A stretch of DNA of 7,431 nucleotides from Nitriliruptoraceae bacterium (lineage in GTDB: Bacteria; Actinomycetota; Nitriliruptoria; Nitriliruptorales; Nitriliruptoraceae). The first letter of the stretch is position 1. Each line of letters starts with the position of its first letter. The DNA lies in contig SKNP01000067.1 in the NCBI GenBank assembly GCA_007120485.1, forward strand, positions 1-7,431, in the 5' to 3' direction. Positions 5,890 through 7,431 of this stretch are shown here, piece by piece. The translations under genes and the position numbers were made by a program. The notes beneath the pieces were generated by a model. It saw nothing but the letters and a program-made list of their open reading frames with translations, had not been told where the DNA came from and did not search any database.

Positions 5890-6483
5890 GTGAACGAAGC
5901 GCTGGTGCTGCTGGTCCTCGTGTGGGCGGCGCTGCTGATCCCAGCGGCGATCCGGTCCCGCGCCGCATCGCCACACGCGACCGTCGGAGGTTTCGAGCGC
6001 GCCATGGACGTTCTTCGCAGCCAACCGCAGGCCGACGCCCCCTCCGACGCACCCTCCGACGTCGGTGGGTCCGGCGAACTCGCCGGCGGGTCCGCGCGGT
6101 CGTCCCAGGTGGCCCGCGCTGAGGATCCCGTCATCGTCCAACGGCGGACCTGGTTCATCCGGGCGCTGGCAGCCACCGGGGTCGCGTTGCTGCTCGCGAT
6201 CGTCGCCGGCGGCTGGCTGTGGTACCTCGCCGGTCTCGTGACCGTGCTGACCGCCGGCTACACCGTCGTGCTGCGGCACCTCAAGCTCCAGCGCGACGCC
6301 GCCCGTCAGGTCGTCCGCGAACTCGACCTCACCGACCGCGACCCGGTCCTGCGCGAGCGCATCGGGTCCGGCGACGACGCCCTGGAGGTCGAACGTGAGC
6401 CCGTCGCCGTCGGCGGCCCGGCTGGCGGGCCCGACTGGGGCGGCGGTTCCGGGTCGGTGCGGCTGCGTCGCTGGGACGGCTGA
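5890..6483 (+). CDS. SepX/GlpR-like divisome membrane protein
   Basis: The 197-residue protein opens with a membrane helix (about 3-20, MNEALVLLVLVWAALLIP) followed by AIRSR and then GFERAMDVLRS (34-44). This resembles the actinobacterial SepX/GlpR pattern of a helix with W-x(4)-P, a basic patch, and a conserved F-x-x-A-M-x-x-L segment. A Pro/Ser/Asp/Gly-rich linker (about 45-80, with a DAPS DAPS duplication) leads to two closely spaced helices (about 87-107 and 109-128). An Arg-rich cytoplasmic segment (LKLQRDAARQVVREL) and a Gly-rich tail ending RLRRWDG complete it. Family knowledge: SepX in Streptomyces and GlpR in Corynebacterium take part in cell division, GlpR as the membrane receptor of the MoeA-like Glp. 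Its place after moeA fits. GTG 5890 suits the family start; GGTGGAA just before it is a mediocre ribosome-binding site and GGAGG is 17 nt away. The translin-like gene follows after 10 nt. Confidence 0.7.
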   Translation: MNEALVLLVLVWAALLIPAAIRSRAASPHATVGGFERAMDVLRSQPQADAPSDAPSDVGGSGELAGGSARSSQVARAEDPVIVQRRTWFIRALAATGVALLLAIVAGGWLWYLAGLVTVLTAGYTVVLRHLKLQRDAARQVVRELDLTDRDPVLRERIGSGDDALEVEREPVAVGGPAGGPDWGGGSGSVRLRRWDG

Positions 6484-6493
6484 CCGGCCGGTC

Positions 6494-7189
6494 ATGACCG
6501 ATCCAGGCGGTTCGCTCGCGGACACGGACGTCGACGAGGTGCTGCTGCGCGACGGTGAGGCCGTCCGGGCCCGCTTCGAGGCGCAGCACGACGCCCGCGA
6601 GGTCGGGTTGGCCGCCAGCCGCGACGCGATCCGGGCGGCCGCCAACGCGATCCGGGCGATCCACCGCGCCGAGCACGAGCGTGTCGACGAGCTGCTGAGC
6701 ACCGCGCACGAACGGTTGGCGACGGCCGTTGCTGCGTGCGACCCGCACCCGAGCGTGCTGCACGCCGGGTTCGTGACCGACGCCGCCAAGGAGGTCGCGG
6801 AGGCCGCGATCACCCGCGCCGCGGTCGCCGGGGAGCCGCTGCCGGGTCCGGACGCGCTCGGGGTCGACGACGTCGCCTGGGTCCACGGGCTTGCGGAGAC
6901 CGTCGGGGAGCTACGACGCGCCGCCCTGGACGCGGTCCGCGGCGGCCACCTCGACGTCGCCGAGGGTCACCTGGCGCTGATGCAGGAGATCCTGGCGGTG
7001 CTGACCACCATCGACGTCCCCGATGGCCTCACCAAGGGCTTGCGCCGCGCGACCGACTCGGCGCGGTCGATCACCGAACGCACCCGCGGCGACCTGACCG
7101 CCGCCGCCGGGCAACGGGAGCTGCGTGAGGCGCTCGACGCGCACCGCGAGGCCCTCGACCGGGCGGCGGTGCGGGACGGTCGCGACTGA
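6494..7189 (+). CDS. Translin/TRAX-family protein (putative RNA-binding protein or endoribonuclease)
   Basis: This 231-residue, almost wholly alpha-helical protein matches the translin family in order and spacing. It has an N-terminal helix with SRDAIRAAANAIRAIHR (42-58), LHAGFVTDAAKEVAEA (89-104), LGVDDVAWVHGLAETVGELRR (122-142, including GLAxxxGELRR), GHLDVAEGHLALMQEIL (151-167), the 'ID.PDGL..GLRRATDSAR' block (173-191) and ERTRGDLT (195-202). Translin and TRAX form barrel-like octamers that bind single-stranded RNA. TRAX cuts RNA with acidic residues, and the E-x-x-E pair here (Glu100, Glu103) and Glu139 are plausible counterparts, by motif rather than structure. Archaeal relatives are often mislabelled haloacid dehalogenase; no HAD motif is present here. 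ATG 6494 is 10 nt after the glpR-like stop with no clear ribosome-binding site, so coupled expression is likely. The longer frame from 6395 lies inside the upstream gene and is rejected. A tRNA gene follows. Confidence 0.8.
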   Translation: MTDPGGSLADTDVDEVLLRDGEAVRARFEAQHDAREVGLAASRDAIRAAANAIRAIHRAEHERVDELLSTAHERLATAVAACDPHPSVLHAGFVTDAAKEVAEAAITRAAVAGEPLPGPDALGVDDVAWVHGLAETVGELRRAALDAVRGGHLDVAEGHLALMQEILAVLTTIDVPDGLTKGLRRATDSARSITERTRGDLTAAAGQRELREALDAHREALDRAAVRDGRD

Positions 7190-7295
7190 CGTCGGACCGG
7201 CGTTGGTAGCGCGCGACGATCGCGACCGACGCCGGACCGGCGCTGGTGGCGCGCCACGACCGCGAACGACCTGGACCCGCGTTGGCGGGGTGCCA
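7181..7295. repeat. Three tandem copies of a 40-bp unit before tRNA-Ala
   Basis: Units begin at 7181, 7221 and 7261, each opening CGCGA-x-x-GAC. Units 1 and 2 agree at 34 of 40 positions, with most differences being transitions. Unit 3 is degenerate with a one-base deletion. The first unit includes the translin-like stop codon (7187-7189), and the third supplies the -35 candidate of the tRNA promoter. Unit 2 contains the perfect palindrome GTGGCGCGCCAC (7246-7257). There are no spacers, so this is not a CRISPR array. Confidence 0.8.
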
Positions 7296-7311
7296 GGGCC
7301 GGGGCTACGCT
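7282..7311 (+). promoter_or_regulatory. Promoter candidate for tRNA-Ala
   Basis: TTGGCG (7282-7287) and TACGCT (7306-7311) are separated by 18 bases and match the TTGACA/TANNNT pattern better than any other pair in the window. The -10 lies 44 nt before the mature tRNA 5' end, which leaves room for a leader containing the hairpin at 7319-7350. The -35 falls inside the third 40-bp unit, where the repeat differs from its siblings. Confidence 0.5.
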
Positions 7312-7318
7312 CCCCGCT

Positions 7319-7350
7319 CGCTCGCGCCCGTCGTGGCATGGTCGCGAGCG
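7319..7350 (+). other. Hairpin in the tRNA-Ala 5' leader
   Basis: CGCTCGCG (7319-7326) and CGCGAGCG (7343-7350) are perfect 8-bp complements around a 16-nt loop. The stem ends five bases before the mature tRNA. It could shape the precursor for RNase P or another nuclease, or act as a terminator for the upstream gene. It has no T-tract, and it lies downstream of the tRNA promoter candidate. Confidence 0.4.
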
Positions 7351-7355
7351 CCCCT

Positions 7356-7431
7356 GGGGGTGTAGCTCAGTTCGGCAGAGCACTTCGTTCGCAACGAAGG
7401 GGCCGTCGGTTCAAATCCGATCACCTCCACC
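7356..7431 (+). tRNA. tRNA-Ala, anticodon CGC (3' end cut by the window)
   Basis: The cloverleaf is complete. The acceptor GGGGGTG (7356-7362) pairs with CACCTCC (7422-7428). The D arm is GCTC/GAGC with loop AGTTCGGCA. The anticodon stem is CTTCG/CGAAG with loop TTCGCAA. A five-base variable loop and a T arm GTCGG/CCGAT around TTCAAAT follow, with discriminator A at 7429. The anticodon at 7390-7392 is CGC, reading the Ala codon GCG. The third acceptor pair is G3:U70, the identity element of alanine tRNAs, which confirms the call. One G-U pair closes the T stem. The last two visible bases are CC, so an encoded CCA is likely, but the final base is outside the window. Confidence 0.96.

Noticed and set aside
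6395..6493. N-terminal extension of the translin-like protein from the GTG at 6395
   Set aside because: It lies inside the GlpR-like gene. Family similarity begins only after ATG 6494, and an ATG 10 nt behind the previous stop is the natural start.
7356..7431. Integration or attachment site at the tRNA 3' end
   Set aside because: tRNA genes are common integration sites, but the window ends here. No integrase gene and no duplicated tRNA 3' fragment is visible.

Overview
The window is very GC-rich, uses GTG starts and coupled overlaps, and carries a gene set typical of Actinomycetota. The order fmdB-like gene / 5-formyl-THF cyclo-ligase / galU / moeA / GlpR-like membrane gene resembles the Mycobacterium tuberculosis Rv0991c-Rv0996 block as I remember it. 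Two differences stand out: moaC sits where rimJ would be, and a large zinc-ribbon/beta-propeller gene is inserted. A deep-branching actinobacterium (Nitriliruptoria/Euzebya-like) is my guess from overall style. It is not proven by the sequence.

Layout. Positions 1-46 (minus) hold the first 15 codons of an FmdB-type zinc-ribbon gene. A roughly 275-bp spacer with a perfect inverted repeat (191-211) follows. The gene at about 322-2097 (plus) encodes a cytoplasmic zinc ribbon, one membrane helix and an extracytoplasmic PQQ-like beta-propeller. It converges, through a hairpin at 2134-2158, on the cyclo-ligase gene (2721-2146, minus). Cyclo-ligase and galU diverge from a 189-bp intergenic region containing six tandem 14-bp units (2757-2840). 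galU (2911-3807), moeA (3804-5063, ATGA overlap) and moaC (5071-5676, 7-bp gap) form an operon that ends in a hairpin over the moaC stop. After 213 bp comes a second two-gene unit: a SepX/GlpR-like membrane protein (5890-6483) and a translin-family protein (6494-7189). The window closes with a three-unit 40-bp repeat, a promoter candidate, a leader hairpin and tRNA-Ala(CGC), which is cut within its 3' CCA end.

How the parts work together. GalU supplies UDP-glucose for envelope glycans. MoaC and MoeA act early and late in molybdenum-cofactor synthesis. MoeA homologues at this locus in Corynebacterium have been described as the FtsZ-binding gephyrin-like protein Glp, with the nearby membrane protein as its receptor GlpR. 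The window may therefore carry a division module as well as a cofactor operon. The most unusual gene is the bacterial translin/TRAX-like protein, a family known as RNA-binding proteins and ribonucleases (including in tRNA processing in a eukaryote), encoded immediately upstream of a tRNA gene.
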